From NCBI GenBank assembly GCA_947243795.1, contig OX365939.1, positions 599,001 through 663,000 of the forward strand: a DNA stretch of 64,000 bases. Reading direction: 5' to 3'. Shown here in pieces: positions 39,253-49,873 of this stretch (positions are counted from its first letter, which is position 1; the number at the start of each line of letters is the position of its first letter). Made by a program: the position numbers and the translations under genes. The notes beneath the pieces were generated by a model, which was given only the letters and a program-made list of their open reading frames with translations, searched no databases and was not told the DNA's origin. The DNA comes from Saccharomyces uvarum. Its lineage: Eukaryota; Ascomycota; Saccharomycetes; Saccharomycetales; Saccharomycetaceae.

Positions 39253-39883
39253 CACGACATCCGTGTAAGGTGACCTTATTAGGTGGGCGGCTATAATGGG
39301 TGAACAGATGTAATCTGTTGGCCAGTGGACAGCTTCAATTGGGTGTAACTCCATTGTTCAACCCGAAATATATGTAGAATATGCTCACCAATTCGGGCTG
39401 TTCTTGCTTGAATAGTTTCTCTCGGAAGTCTCCCACTTGAAGATTCCGCGGAAGCATATGCGTACAGTAAGTGATGCTCAATAATAGAAAGTAAGTGCAT
39501 GCGGTACCGCAAAGTACATTTCTCATTGGTCTTATCCCTCAGACAGTCCGCCTTCTGTACACTAGTTGCTTTCGCTCTCTTTTGTTTCCATATCATCTTG
39601 TTTTCTCTTTAGTTGCCACCCTTCTCTTCAAATTTCAAAGCCATATTTGCAAATCAAGGTGTTTTCGGCCTTTGTTAAAGCCTTCGCAAGCGAAGAAGAA
39701 AGGGAATATGGGCTACATAAAGTGAACCCAAGCCTACAAAAGTAATAAAGCAGTTACAAAGGTACAAATATAGATTGAATTGCTGCATATAAAAGGGATA
39801 AGAGGGACAAATAGAGTGTTAGATAGCTCCGTACCAAAAAAACCAAAAAAAGCAGCTAGCCCTTAGCAACCAAAAAGACCAAA
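39253..39883. other. remaining HSP60/LCB5 divergent intergenic region
   Basis: The LCB5 half of the divergent interval contains short open frames of up to about 100 codons on the minus strand and 76 on the plus strand. None shows domain or coding character. The last 60 bp before LCB5 are an A-rich leader. Confidence 0.5.
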
Positions 39884-41926
39884 ATGACATTAAAATCTTC
39901 AAAGAAACGTAAAGGGAGGTCTCGCCATTCCAGAAACAAGCAAATAACCTCTGCAATATTGACCGAGGAAGGAATAATGATTAAGCCTAAAACGTCAAGC
40001 CCCTACAATTATGCAAACAGAATGGCAGATAAACGAAGCAGCACCAGCATAGATAATAATAGCAGAACAAGCTTCCAGAGCAACAGTGATAAAAATAGTA
40101 TTTTCGAAACGGCTTCGCTTATTAGCTGCGTTACTTGCTTAAGTGATACCGATACGATAGATCGGTCGGAAACATCTACAATGGATACGAGTAAAGATGA
40201 CCTTTCAGGTGACCCAGAAGTTCATTATCCGTCAGTGAACGGACAACTGCCAGCAAACACTGTTATACCGTATGGACGAATCCTGGATGCTAGATACATT
40301 GACAACGAATCCTTGCGTTATCATGATGCAGTATCATCGTCTAATTCTCCATTGAAGAGCCCATTTAATGACATTAGTGAACAGGAAAACGCTGGTGACA
40401 TAGAAACCTTCCAATGGCAAGAAAGGAAAAGTAATTCGTTATCACGCAAGAGCAACAGTAGCATTAGCCTTGTTTCTTCTAGGCCTTCTTCCATAAAATT
40501 GGTCGAGATTATATTCGCAAGACCAAGACGGCACGACGTTGTACCCAAAAGGGTTTCACTTCTAATAGACTATAAGCCACATCCATCTCCCCACATGAAA
40601 GAAGACGACGATTTGGTTGAGGAAATACTAAACAGAAGTTACAAAAATTCCAAGAGAAACAAATCCATATTCGTGATCATTAACCCGTTTGGCGGTAAGG
40701 GCAAGGCTAAAAAGCTGTTTATGACAAAGGCTAAGCCATTGTTATTGGCCAGTCGTTGCTTTATAGATGTTGTCTATACCAAATATCCTGGTCATGCTGT
40801 AGAAATTGCACAAGAAATGAATATCGACAAATATGATACCATTGTCTGCGCATCAGGTGATGGCATCCCCCACGAAGTGATGAATGGGTTATACCGAAGG
40901 CCAGATCGTGTCAAAGCGTTCAATAAGCTTGCCATTACCCAAATTCCATGCGGATCGGGCAATGCGATGAGCGTGTCGTGCCATTGGACAAATAATCCCT
41001 CATATTCAACATTATGCTTGATAAAATCAGTGGAGACCAGAATTGATTTAATGTGTTGTTCACAACCATCTTATGCCAGAGAGCACCCAAAAATATCATT
41101 TTTGAGTCAAACCTACGGTCTCATTGCAGAAACTGACATAAATACAGAGTTCATTAGATGGATGGGACCTGCAAGATTTGAGCTGGGCGTGGCATTCAAC
41201 ATCATACAGAAAAAGAGGTATCCATGTGATATTTATGTGAAATATGCCGCCAAATCGAAAAACGAATTGAAAACTCACTACTTAGAATACAAGAGTAAAG
41301 GTTCATTAGAGTGTCAACATATCGCCATGAACAAACATAACGAGGACCGTAATAATTATAATTACGACAATGATTACGACACCGACACCGGCAACGAAGA
41401 TGAAGATGGAAGCGAGGACGAAGGAGTAGAAGAAGACTGTCCTAATTTTTACGCTTCTGTGAATCCAAGTACCGACCAAATTACAGAAGAGGATTTCAAA
41501 ATTAAATACCCTTTGGATGAGGGCGTGCCTTGTGATTGGGAGAGATTAGACCCCAATATATCCAGCAATTTGGGAATATTTTATACGGGTAAAATGCCAT
41601 ATGTGGCGGCTGATACCAAATTCTTTCCAGCAGCACTGCCTTCAGACGGCACCATTGATATGGTTATCACAGATGCAAGAACGTCGTTAACTAGAATGGC
41701 CCCAATCTTATTAGGACTCGATAAAGGTTCCCATGTTTTACAACCGGAAGTTTTACACTCTAAAATTTTCGCATATAAAATAGTCCCCAAACTGACTAGT
41801 GGTTTGTTCTCTATTGATGGTGAAAAATTTCCTTTGGAACCTTTACAAGTGGAAGTTATGCCGCGTTTATGTAAAACACTACTAAGAAACGGACGTTACG
41901 TGGACACCGATTTCGATTCTATGTGA
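39884..41926 (+). CDS. LCB5: Lcb5, sphingoid long-chain base kinase (minor isoform)
   Basis: The 680-residue enzyme phosphorylates dihydrosphingosine and phytosphingosine. The Ser-rich N-terminal third is followed by the diacylglycerol-kinase-type catalytic domain from about residue 260, with [15 protein letters not shown] (nucleotide loop) near 263 and [13 protein letters not shown] near 323. [10 protein letters not shown] follows. An acidic low-complexity insertion lies around 490-520 within the second domain. The C-terminus keeps [18 protein letters not shown]. It is the LCB4/LCB5 paralogue corresponding to YLR260W by position and N-terminal sequence. Divergent from HSP60, convergent with YPT6. 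Confidence 0.95.
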   Translation: MTLKSSKKRKGRSRHSRNKQITSAILTEEGIMIKPKTSSPYNYANRMADKRSSTSIDNNSRTSFQSNSDKNSIFETASLISCVTCLSDTDTIDRSETSTMDTSKDDLSGDPEVHYPSVNGQLPANTVIPYGRILDARYIDNESLRYHDAVSSSNSPLKSPFNDISEQENAGDIETFQWQERKSNSLSRKSNSSISLVSSRPSSIKLVEIIFARPRRHDVVPKRVSLLIDYKPHPSPHMKEDDDLVEEILNRSYKNSKRNKSIFVIINPFGGKGKAKKLFMTKAKPLLLASRCFIDVVYTKYPGHAVEIAQEMNIDKYDTIVCASGDGIPHEVMNGLYRRPDRVKAFNKLAITQIPCGSGNAMSVSCHWTNNPSYSTLCLIKSVETRIDLMCCSQPSYAREHPKISFLSQTYGLIAETDINTEFIRWMGPARFELGVAFNIIQKKRYPCDIYVKYAAKSKNELKTHYLEYKSKGSLECQHIAMNKHNEDRNNYNYDNDYDTDTGNEDEDGSEDEGVEEDCPNFYASVNPSTDQITEEDFKIKYPLDEGVPCDWERLDPNISSNLGIFYTGKMPYVAADTKFFPAALPSDGTIDMVITDARTSLTRMAPILLGLDKGSHVLQPEVLHSKIFAYKIVPKLTSGLFSIDGEKFPLEPLQVEVMPRLCKTLLRNGRYVDTDFDSM

Positions 41927-42257
41927 CACACTTGATAGTTTTCTCTCCCCCATGCTAAAAAATTAGAACATTATATGAACATTAAAATAAGTCATTTCTT
42001 CTTTTTTCAAAGTTTTTGTTTTTACGTCGTTGTTGTTTTGTATTCAATAACTTTATACACTCCATATTTTTTTATAAAAAAGTTTTAATACCATTCCTTT
42101 AATACAATCGTGTTTACTGAGAACTGGCCTTTACATTTCTGATCACTGAGTATATTATGATTATTATTATTATCAGTACAATTATTATATGCCGGTAGTT
42201 CACTAAAAATATACGCACGAAGAATTCACCTTATGCCTGATAGAGCTGAAAGGGGAT
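41927..42257. other. convergent 3' region LCB5/YPT6
   Basis: This is 331 bp of AT-rich sequence with T tracts and an ATT-repeat-like run near 42155-42190. It is consistent with overlapping 3' ends. No gene is seen. Confidence 0.5.
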
Positions 42258-43487
<1,230 letters not shown>

Positions 43488-43682
43488 TTATTTCTTACCA
43501 GACTTCTTAATACCACCACCGACTAAAGGCTTACCGCTCTTCATGTTAGCCATTAAAGCTTTCTTAGCAGCAGCATCGGCCTTTTGCTTTTCTTTGAAAG
43601 CAGCTTCTTCAGGATCCATATCCTGTTGTTGCTTCTTCTTTTGCTTTAGAGGCTTCATCTTACCACCTTGACGACCAGACAT
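43488..43682 (-). CDS. TMA7: Tma7, ribosome-associated small protein
   Basis: The 64-residue, highly basic, Lys/Gln-rich protein (MSGRQGGKMKPLKQKKKQQQ to GGGIKKSGKK) belongs to the eukaryotic TMA7 family (human CCDC72/HSPC016). It associates with ribosomes in S. cerevisiae. The ATG at 43682 gives the family-wide length and N-terminus. An in-frame ATG 37 codons upstream at 43793 would add a segment without family similarity, so I do not use it. The codons are biased toward preferred yeast codons, which suggests good expression. Confidence 0.94.
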   Translation of the reverse strand: MSGRQGGKMKPLKQKKKQQQDMDPEEAAFKEKQKADAAAKKALMANMKSGKPLVGGGIKKSGKK

Positions 43683-44336
43683 TGTTGCTATTATGTTTTG
43701 TTTTGGCTGCTTTCTACTGTTCCGTAGCACCTGAACAAGAAAGTTATCTATTGCAAGCTTAACAACCGAAATTTTTTCATTTTTTTGGCTCATTTCCTTG
43801 CCGGAAAACTTCCGGAAATAAATATTACATAACTATGATTTATCCCAGCATGAAATTGTCAATATGGAAAGCTAAGGAAACCAAGAAACAGTACCAATCA
43901 TGTTTATCAACAAATTTATCACTGGTTTTTGCTGTTAGAGAAAATAGGAGCATTCGCCATGGCCCTTTATGCAGAAGATGCATAAATAGAACTACTTCAA
44001 AAATACGTTGTGTCCGCAATGTGACCGCGTATCGAATCAAACGTTTACCAAGTGGTTATTCCATATTCTATATTCGCCTTAAGCAGAAACTCAGAAAGCG
44101 AGAGCTGCGAAGTACTATATGGTTTATAGAAGCTCGATTATGCTTTTTAACTAACGTCAAAAGTGATAAGTAAATGTTTTAAGGGTTCAGCGGCTAAATT
44201 AAGAATATGATTAGATAGTAAGATAAGATGGAATCAACCATAGTATCTGTCTACTGGAAAGAAAGAAAGAAGCACGAAGGGAAGTGGTACAAACAGGTGA
44301 GAATCGTACAAGCAAACCATCACGGAAATAAAAAGG
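43683..44336. other. divergent promoter region TMA7/RED1
   Basis: This is 654 bp. It holds a 112-codon plus-strand open frame at 43835-44173 from an ATG, with odd Arg/Cys/Ile-rich composition and no recognisable domain. I treat it as chance. A URS1-like site lies close to RED1. Confidence 0.5.
44187..44196 (-). promoter_or_regulatory. RED1: URS1-like Ume6 site upstream of RED1
   Basis: TCAGCGGCTA is the reverse complement of TAGCCGCTGA and matches the Ume6 URS1 consensus TAGCCGCCGA at nine of ten positions, about 140 bp before the RED1 ATG. URS1 keeps early meiotic genes silent in mitosis and helps activate them in meiosis, which fits RED1. Confidence 0.7.
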
Positions 44337-46865
44337 ATGGAGGCTTTAAAGAGAAAGATATTTGGCGTCTGCCTGAAAAATGACTACGCAGGGGCCAGAA
44401 ACGAGACTAAAGGAATACATTACAGTCTGGTAAATCTGGACGCTTCTGAAGAACTAGAAGAGTTACTCAGTTTACTTCTAAGGAAGGAAGAAATAATTCG
44501 AAATTTTGAGTTGTTATTTCACATCATCAACCTTGCCGTTAAGATCACGGATGCAAATCTCCCAAATGATAATATTTGGCGTTCTATTTTGAAATTGAAA
44601 TATTCTTCTAAAATTGAAGTAGAGGAGGATTCTAAAGTACTGAACTATTTGATCAAGACGGGCATCGCAATAGAGAGTCCTATTAGTTGGAAATGCTTAG
44701 CTGTTGTTAGCAGCATCCTTGACAGTGTTCCTCGCTCCAAAATGGTTATAACCAAATTAATTGAAACGGAATATGCCGAACCAATTGGCCAGCTATTTGA
44801 CAACATAAAAGATCTGCAACAAGGTAATTTTCTGGTAGAAATACTTTCTAACTGTTTTGTCAAGAGTGCTCCAAATGGTAAAGGCATCGAAAGAATACCT
44901 CAGTTATGGCCTACGAGATCCAAGAACAAATTCTTTTTCGAGAACAAATTTTATCCTTTTAGAAGTAAAAGTGGAAATTCTCAGACCTGCCAATTTCTTT
45001 GTAATAATTTTATGTCAAATTTGTCTTCCACGGGGATTCTAAAGCAAGTTTCCTACAGTGGATCTGAAGCATTAAAAAATCTTCGCGTATTCAAAAAAAG
45101 AGAAGAGTGTGGTAACAATTTTTATTTTATTCAATGCATTTACAACAAACTTTATCTTTGGTTAGACGAAAAAGCTCTTCTTGAATTTGAAAGGAAAAGT
45201 ATCAAAATAATTAAAAACTTAAAAAATAAGATCCAGATTAAATTAGAACATCCTTTCCATGAATGTGCAAACACTACCGCCGATGATATAGCAATTTTAT
45301 TTAACAGGACGAAGGGGTTTCAACTAGAGTTCGAAGATGATAAATCAGGCGAGGCATTTTTCCACAAGGTTAATAATGTACCAAAAATAAGTGAAGTACA
45401 AAAGTTTTTGGTTTTGGATTATATTGAAGAGGAGCCAGAGGATGAAGATGAAGAAGAGGAGCACGTCGGAAGAGCTGGTTTACAAAGAGAAGGCGAAGAG
45501 GAAGAATCTCTTGATGAACTGTCCACTTCCATGTCATTCCCAATAAAGTCATCTGTACCTCATAATCGAAACGAGAAGGTTCAGTTAGCCACTCCCGAGC
45601 GATCTATATCTATAAGGTCGGATGAATGGGATCTAAAGTCAAATACGGAAGACGAAGGAAACGATGTTGCCATTCCTAATCTCAAAATCAATACAACCAA
45701 AGAAGGAAAAAAGGAAGATAATTTTGTCCAAATTGATTCAGAAGATCAGTCACCAATAGTATCTGCTCAAATAAGGAAAATGAGAAGAGAATCCACAAAG
45801 ACATTAGAGATTTTGAAGCAAGATTTTGAGGATAAGGAACTACGAAACCGCGAGGATTCACCCGAACAAATCCACTCCCCATTTGTGAATCCCTCCTCTT
45901 TAGTTGTTGGTAAATCAAACATTGTTGAAGATAGAGCGAAGCTCGATTTTGCACACAAAGCAACTGAAACAGCAAAGTTAAAATCAAATGGCTCCATCAA
46001 GAAAAGGGATATTAATATTTTAGATACTATATTTGGACAGCCTCCGCCTAAGAAGCCAAAAAAATCTAACAAAAAGGATAACAAACAACAGAAAACACTG
46101 ACGAATTTCAAGCCCATTATTGATGTTCCTTCTCAAGATAAACGAATTCTTAGATCAAATGCTCCAAGTAAACCTAAATCTATAAAGAAAAGCAAGCTTC
46201 GTGTTTCTAAAAAGGCTGTAGAAAAAAAATCTACTGAGCCTGACACCGAAACTGGCAAACTTGATAAGCTGCCTGTGAGCATAAAAAACGACGAAACGGT
46301 AATTGGAATAGCGAAAAAAAAAGATAGAGTCATTAACGAGGAGCATAATAACCCCCACAAAAAGGGTTCACCAGGCATAAATGGAGGGAAAGAAATTACT
46401 CAAAATGATACTAAAAAGACGCCTGAACCAAGAAATTATGACACATTTCTTAAATCAAATGTAATAGAAAATTGCACCCCACCAAATAGTGAATGCAACA
46501 TCACAAATCTTTTGGAATCTACCACTGTTGTCGACTTATTCTCGCCTCATGAATCACCTGCTACTTCTGGCCAGAATTCGTTTACAAATAAGCTGCAAGA
46601 GCAAATTTATATGTCAATTAATCACTTCTCAAACGAATTAGTAAGAAAAATTTCAATAATAAACCAAGAGTTGAATAACAGAATTTTAAAAGAGTTGTCT
46701 GAAAAATACCAAAAATTATTCTCTGAATTACAAGATAGTTTCCAGAACGACACCAATGAAATGCTCAAATTCATGGGGGAAATCAAAGGCATGATTAACC
46801 TCCCAGAAGAACAGCTAATACACGCTATCAGGACAAGGAAATTCAATAATAATGGCAATAAATAG
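44337..46865 (+). CDS. RED1: Red1, meiotic chromosome axis protein
   Basis: The 842-residue product is the YLR263W orthologue, slightly longer than the S. cerevisiae protein. The N-terminal half (about 1-340) is a conserved folded domain, the ARM-like/PH-like module of axis proteins. A long, charged, disordered middle region follows, with acidic clusters near 365-395 and basic clusters near 570-630. The C-terminal 60-70 residues ([20 protein letters not shown] onward) form a coiled coil used for filament assembly. Known role: axis core in meiotic prophase, recruits Hop1 and Mek1, promotes crossover control and the recombination checkpoint. A URS1-like site precedes it. Confidence 0.95.
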   Translation: MEALKRKIFGVCLKNDYAGARNETKGIHYSLVNLDASEELEELLSLLLRKEEIIRNFELLFHIINLAVKITDANLPNDNIWRSILKLKYSSKIEVEEDSKVLNYLIKTGIAIESPISWKCLAVVSSILDSVPRSKMVITKLIETEYAEPIGQLFDNIKDLQQGNFLVEILSNCFVKSAPNGKGIERIPQLWPTRSKNKFFFENKFYPFRSKSGNSQTCQFLCNNFMSNLSSTGILKQVSYSGSEALKNLRVFKKREECGNNFYFIQCIYNKLYLWLDEKALLEFERKSIKIIKNLKNKIQIKLEHPFHECANTTADDIAILFNRTKGFQLEFEDDKSGEAFFHKVNNVPKISEVQKFLVLDYIEEEPEDEDEEEEHVGRAGLQREGEEEESLDELSTSMSFPIKSSVPHNRNEKVQLATPERSISIRSDEWDLKSNTEDEGNDVAIPNLKINTTKEGKKEDNFVQIDSEDQSPIVSAQIRKMRRESTKTLEILKQDFEDKELRNREDSPEQIHSPFVNPSSLVVGKSNIVEDRAKLDFAHKATETAKLKSNGSIKKRDINILDTIFGQPPPKKPKKSNKKDNKQQKTLTNFKPIIDVPSQDKRILRSNAPSKPKSIKKSKLRVSKKAVEKKSTEPDTETGKLDKLPVSIKNDETVIGIAKKKDRVINEEHNNPHKKGSPGINGGKEITQNDTKKTPEPRNYDTFLKSNVIENCTPPNSECNITNLLESTTVVDLFSPHESPATSGQNSFTNKLQEQIYMSINHFSNELVRKISIINQELNNRILKELSEKYQKLFSELQDSFQNDTNEMLKFMGEIKGMINLPEEQLIHAIRTRKFNNNGNK

Positions 46866-47178
46866 TGTATATACATCTATAACTTCTACAATTACAACTT
46901 GCTAAGAAAAGGGGCCTGGCGCCCTGCCCTACCTCATATGTACTTTATTTTTTTTCGTTTCCCGCCGAAAATTTTGCCAAATCAAAAAGACCCTCTTACG
47001 TATAAAACGATCACGCAACTTTTTTTCAATTTTTTTTTTTATCCACTCTCGAAAAAATTTGAACCTTTCCTACCTCCATAGCATTTTTCCTTTTTCTCCA
47101 TAACCTTTTCCAGATCTTGAAACTTCTTTATCCTTCTAATTTAACAAAAAAAAAGCAAGACAAAAAAGAGCAGCAAAA
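46866..47178. other. RED1 3' region and RPS28B promoter
   Basis: This is 313 bp. It contains an Abf1 site at 46999-47011, long T tracts typical of ribosomal-protein gene promoters, and an A-rich leader just before the ATG. Confidence 0.6.
46999..47011 (-). promoter_or_regulatory. RPS28B: Abf1 site of RPS28B
   Basis: Read on the minus strand, ATCGTTTTATACG fits the Abf1 consensus RTCRYnnnnnACG at every fixed position, about 170 bp upstream of the start. A minority of yeast ribosomal-protein genes, including the RPS28 pair, use Abf1 instead of Rap1. Confidence 0.7.
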
Positions 47179-47382
47179 ATGGATTCCAAGACCCCAGTCA
47201 CCTTAGCTAAAGTCATCAAAGTTCTAGGCCGTACCGGTTCTCGTGGTGGTGTTACTCAAGTTCGTGTTGAATTCTTGGAAGACACTACCCGTACCATTGT
47301 CAGAAACGTTAAGGGCCCAGTTAGAGAAAACGACATTTTGGTCTTGATGGAATCTGAACGTGAAGCTCGTCGTTTGCGTTAA
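47179..47382 (+). CDS. RPS28B: Rps28b, small-subunit ribosomal protein eS28
   Basis: The 67-residue protein of the 40S head near the mRNA exit channel is the YLR264W orthologue. The family signature near the C-terminus, ending [10 protein letters not shown], is complete. Residue 37 is Thr in DTTRTIV where I recall Ser in S. cerevisiae. In S. cerevisiae Rps28b also represses its own mRNA by binding a hairpin in an unusually long 3' UTR and recruiting Edc3 and decapping. A matching long 3' region with a candidate hairpin follows here, which supports the B rather than the A paralogue. Confidence 0.97.
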   Translation: MDSKTPVTLAKVIKVLGRTGSRGGVTQVRVEFLEDTTRTIVRNVKGPVRENDILVLMESEREARRLR

Positions 47383-48636
47383 AAAAATATACAAAAAAAT
47401 TACAATATCAATGCCTTTAAAGCATTAATCTTTTTTTTCTATATTTTCCAAACTACAAGTATCTTTTAATATGTCTCAAAAAATGAAGCATGAAGAATTA
47501 TTCTAATTGAGGTCTTAGTTATGAAACTGGTAGCAAATAATATACAATTCGGTAAGCAGCATCAAAAAAAATCAAAAGAAGGATGAAAGGCAGTATGAGT
47601 TTGAGCTTTGGCCGGTTTTTCCACAAGACGAATCCATACAACAATCCTTTATTAATTTTAATGGGTCCTTAAGCAAGAAATATCTCTGCAGTAAAAAAAA
47701 AGAACGAATGTGTTTAGAGATGCTCAATGATATCAATAAGAAAGTTTTCAAAAAATGAATTAAATGATTGAAGTCACTTAATTTTTGTGGTTTTTTGGAA
47801 ATGGGTTGAGTGTATAAACCACTATAATTGATGAGATATCTGACAAGAGTTGCTTTTTTTTGAGCTATCTAGAGTATTACTGGGCTTTAAGGATTAATTA
47901 ATTTGAGGCTAACTTGTGTGTGACCTGGAAAGAAGCGAATCGACAAGAAGTCTCTTACTATGACTTTCTCTTTCGATGCACCTACCGATAAATACGATTT
48001 AAATATTACATTCATATACTTACTCAATATAATAATTTTAATTACTTCAACCATACAAGGAAGGAAACAGTCTTCAAGAGTACCCACTTTTGTTTGTAGT
48101 GTTGGGATGTCTAAAACCCATACACCTTATGATATTCAAAACTATTCGCGATTTGTTTTGTGAAAGTTCTTAATTGATTTTGCGTTGGCGGTTAGTTTCT
48201 ATTGCAAGATGAAGCCACACTGGGCGGCTATTTTCTATGCGCGGCTGATACCTTAGTAGCGTTGTCAAAAATCATTTAAGTACATCGCAATGTTTCTGGT
48301 CCTTCAATAAAGCAGCTAAACGTCAAAACTATAAACTTTGTCGGAAGACGAGGTACGGTTTTATACCATTTCGATCAAAGTGCTCTGATTATATATTTAC
48401 TTGTATAGTATAAACTTGTGTTTAGTAAACTGATATATTATATAATTTTTTTGTTGGTAAGTGTGGATTAGCAATGATAACAGCTTATTCTCGTTTTTAT
48501 TCTTTTGCATTTGCAACGCGCTTATTCTTTATTGTCCTTTGTAATAATGTGGTTATTCAAAATTGATCCAGAGTGGTCAGCGGGGTTTTTGAACATAATC
48601 AAAAAACGATCAAAATAGGTACTATGCTAAATTGTG
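47383..48636. other. long RPS28B 3' region and NEJ1 3' region
   Basis: About 1.25 kb lies between converging genes. The left 600-650 bp should be the long RPS28B 3' UTR. Short open frames at 47887-48163 overlap on both strands in the area of the uncharacterised S. cerevisiae YLR264C-A; I do not call them. A Ume6-like TGGGCGGCTA at 48221-48230 is not next to any gene start. Confidence 0.55.
47935..47979 (+). promoter_or_regulatory. RPS28B: candidate Rps28b autoregulatory hairpin in the RPS28B 3' UTR
   Basis: Arms GCGAATCGACAAGAAGTC (47935-47952) and GACTTTCTCTTTCGATGC (47962-47979) pair around a 9-nt loop. They form an interrupted stem with a solid AAGTC/GACTT top and a TCGA/TCGA lower helix. 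It lies about 550 nt after the stop, inside the span of the known 3' UTR of about 640 nt. The decay element is established in S. cerevisiae; the exact assignment here is inference. Confidence 0.5.
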
Positions 48637-49698
48637 TCAGTTTCTAGTTTTAATCTTTCCAAACTTTCTTTTTTTTCGAGGGTAAGTTTCAACTGAAGAG
48701 GATGCTGAAGGCGTAGCCGAAGCCGACCTTATACTTTCTGGAGATGTAGACTCAAGCCTAGCAAAATCTTCCATAAAAGGCAACGAAATGGAACTCCTTT
48801 TTGTGACATTTTCCTTCGGGTTTCCTTCAGATTTTAGAGTGGAGTGACTACTTGGTCGATCTCTATTTAAAGGGCCTACCTCTCTTGACAGCGGTTCAAA
48901 ATCATCATCACTATCATCGAATTCATTTACTGGGGAAAATGCAAAGGGAGCTTTAGTAGATTCGTTTTGTTCTGTAGGTTGATTTATACCACGTATGTAT
49001 TGAAAATTTAAAAATCTCTTCAACAAATCTGTCGATGGGTTTTGAAACTGCACGTACCCTTTAGTGAGTAGGTTTTCCATTATATCGTCATCTGTAACTG
49101 GCTGAAGAAACTTGTGATTTTTAGAGTTTTGAGGTGCCCATTGGCTAATTATTTTAGTTCCTCCATCTAAATCATTAACAGACCTTAAAAGAAAATCCAC
49201 GCATTTTTGCTTTTCACCAAGAATATCTCCCTGGATATTTTGATATTGGGCGGAAACACTTACCAATTGTAATAGAACCAAGCTTAAATTCTGCAAGATT
49301 GTAAAGCAGATTTCTTTGGTAACATGATATGGTAAACTCTTTATAGAAACCGTAATCATGGCAGATAAACTGAAATGGAAGTTCAATTGGGAGTCTACTA
49401 CTTTGAATTGATTAAGCTTTTTGGGAGACTGTACAATGTCAATTAATTTTAGTTTAATTTGATTTAAAGATGCATTACCGGTGAAACCTTGGTTTTGGCA
49501 TTGTTTCTCCAATTGAGCTTGGGTGAGTTTAAAGGCAGTAGGTACAAAATCATTCAAAGAAACAAAGACGACCATCAAAATCGTAGCGGAAGATAGCATA
49601 GGTAAAAACGTTACTAGACTATTTTCCTCATCATTGACACTTCCCACAAACCATTTCGAATGGTTTAGTTGTTGCCTTATGAACTCAGGACTCATCAT
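48637..49698 (-). CDS. NEJ1: Nej1, XLF-like non-homologous end-joining factor
   Basis: The 353-residue product is the YLR265C orthologue by position and by its ends. The N-terminal head domain and the central helical stalk are followed by a disordered acidic and Ser-rich segment. The C-terminus, SSVETYPRKKRKFGKIKTRN, is the conserved basic DNA/Ku-interacting tail. Known role: stimulates Dnl4-Lif1 ligation and is repressed in a/alpha diploids. The body is strongly diverged from S. cerevisiae, as expected for this fast-evolving protein. Two adjacent in-frame ATGs open the frame. I did not find a convincing a1/alpha2 operator in the short upstream region. Confidence 0.88.
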   Translation of the reverse strand: MMSPEFIRQQLNHSKWFVGSVNDEENSLVTFLPMLSSATILMVVFVSLNDFVPTAFKLTQAQLEKQCQNQGFTGNASLNQIKLKLIDIVQSPKKLNQFKVVDSQLNFHFSLSAMITVSIKSLPYHVTKEICFTILQNLSLVLLQLVSVSAQYQNIQGDILGEKQKCVDFLLRSVNDLDGGTKIISQWAPQNSKNHKFLQPVTDDDIMENLLTKGYVQFQNPSTDLLKRFLNFQYIRGINQPTEQNESTKAPFAFSPVNEFDDSDDDFEPLSREVGPLNRDRPSSHSTLKSEGNPKENVTKRSSISLPFMEDFARLESTSPESIRSASATPSASSSVETYPRKKRKFGKIKTRN

Positions 49699-49873
49699 CC
49701 ATATGATGTGTTACAGTAAGAAGCCAGTCTTTTTGGCATGGTAAGTGTTGACAGGGTCTATTTCTTCTGTACCATTGTCTTTTTTTTGCACGCTTTCCGA
49801 ATATGAGGTAGGTACCAATATCCCTTTTTGGGAAGAAAAACTATGTAAAAAATTACATTAAATACACACATGC

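Noticed and set aside
47887-48163. 66- and 67-codon frames in the RPS28B 3' region (area of YLR264C-A)
   Set aside because: They overlap each other and the candidate autoregulatory hairpin, with no coding signal beyond openness.
48221-48230. URS1-like TGGGCGGCTA between RPS28B and NEJ1
   Set aside because: It sits between converging genes, away from any start, so a regulatory role is not supported.
49699-49873. a1/alpha2 haploid-specific operator expected upstream of NEJ1
   Set aside because: TGATGT and ACATG-like fragments occur but not with the required spacing; I could not support a site.
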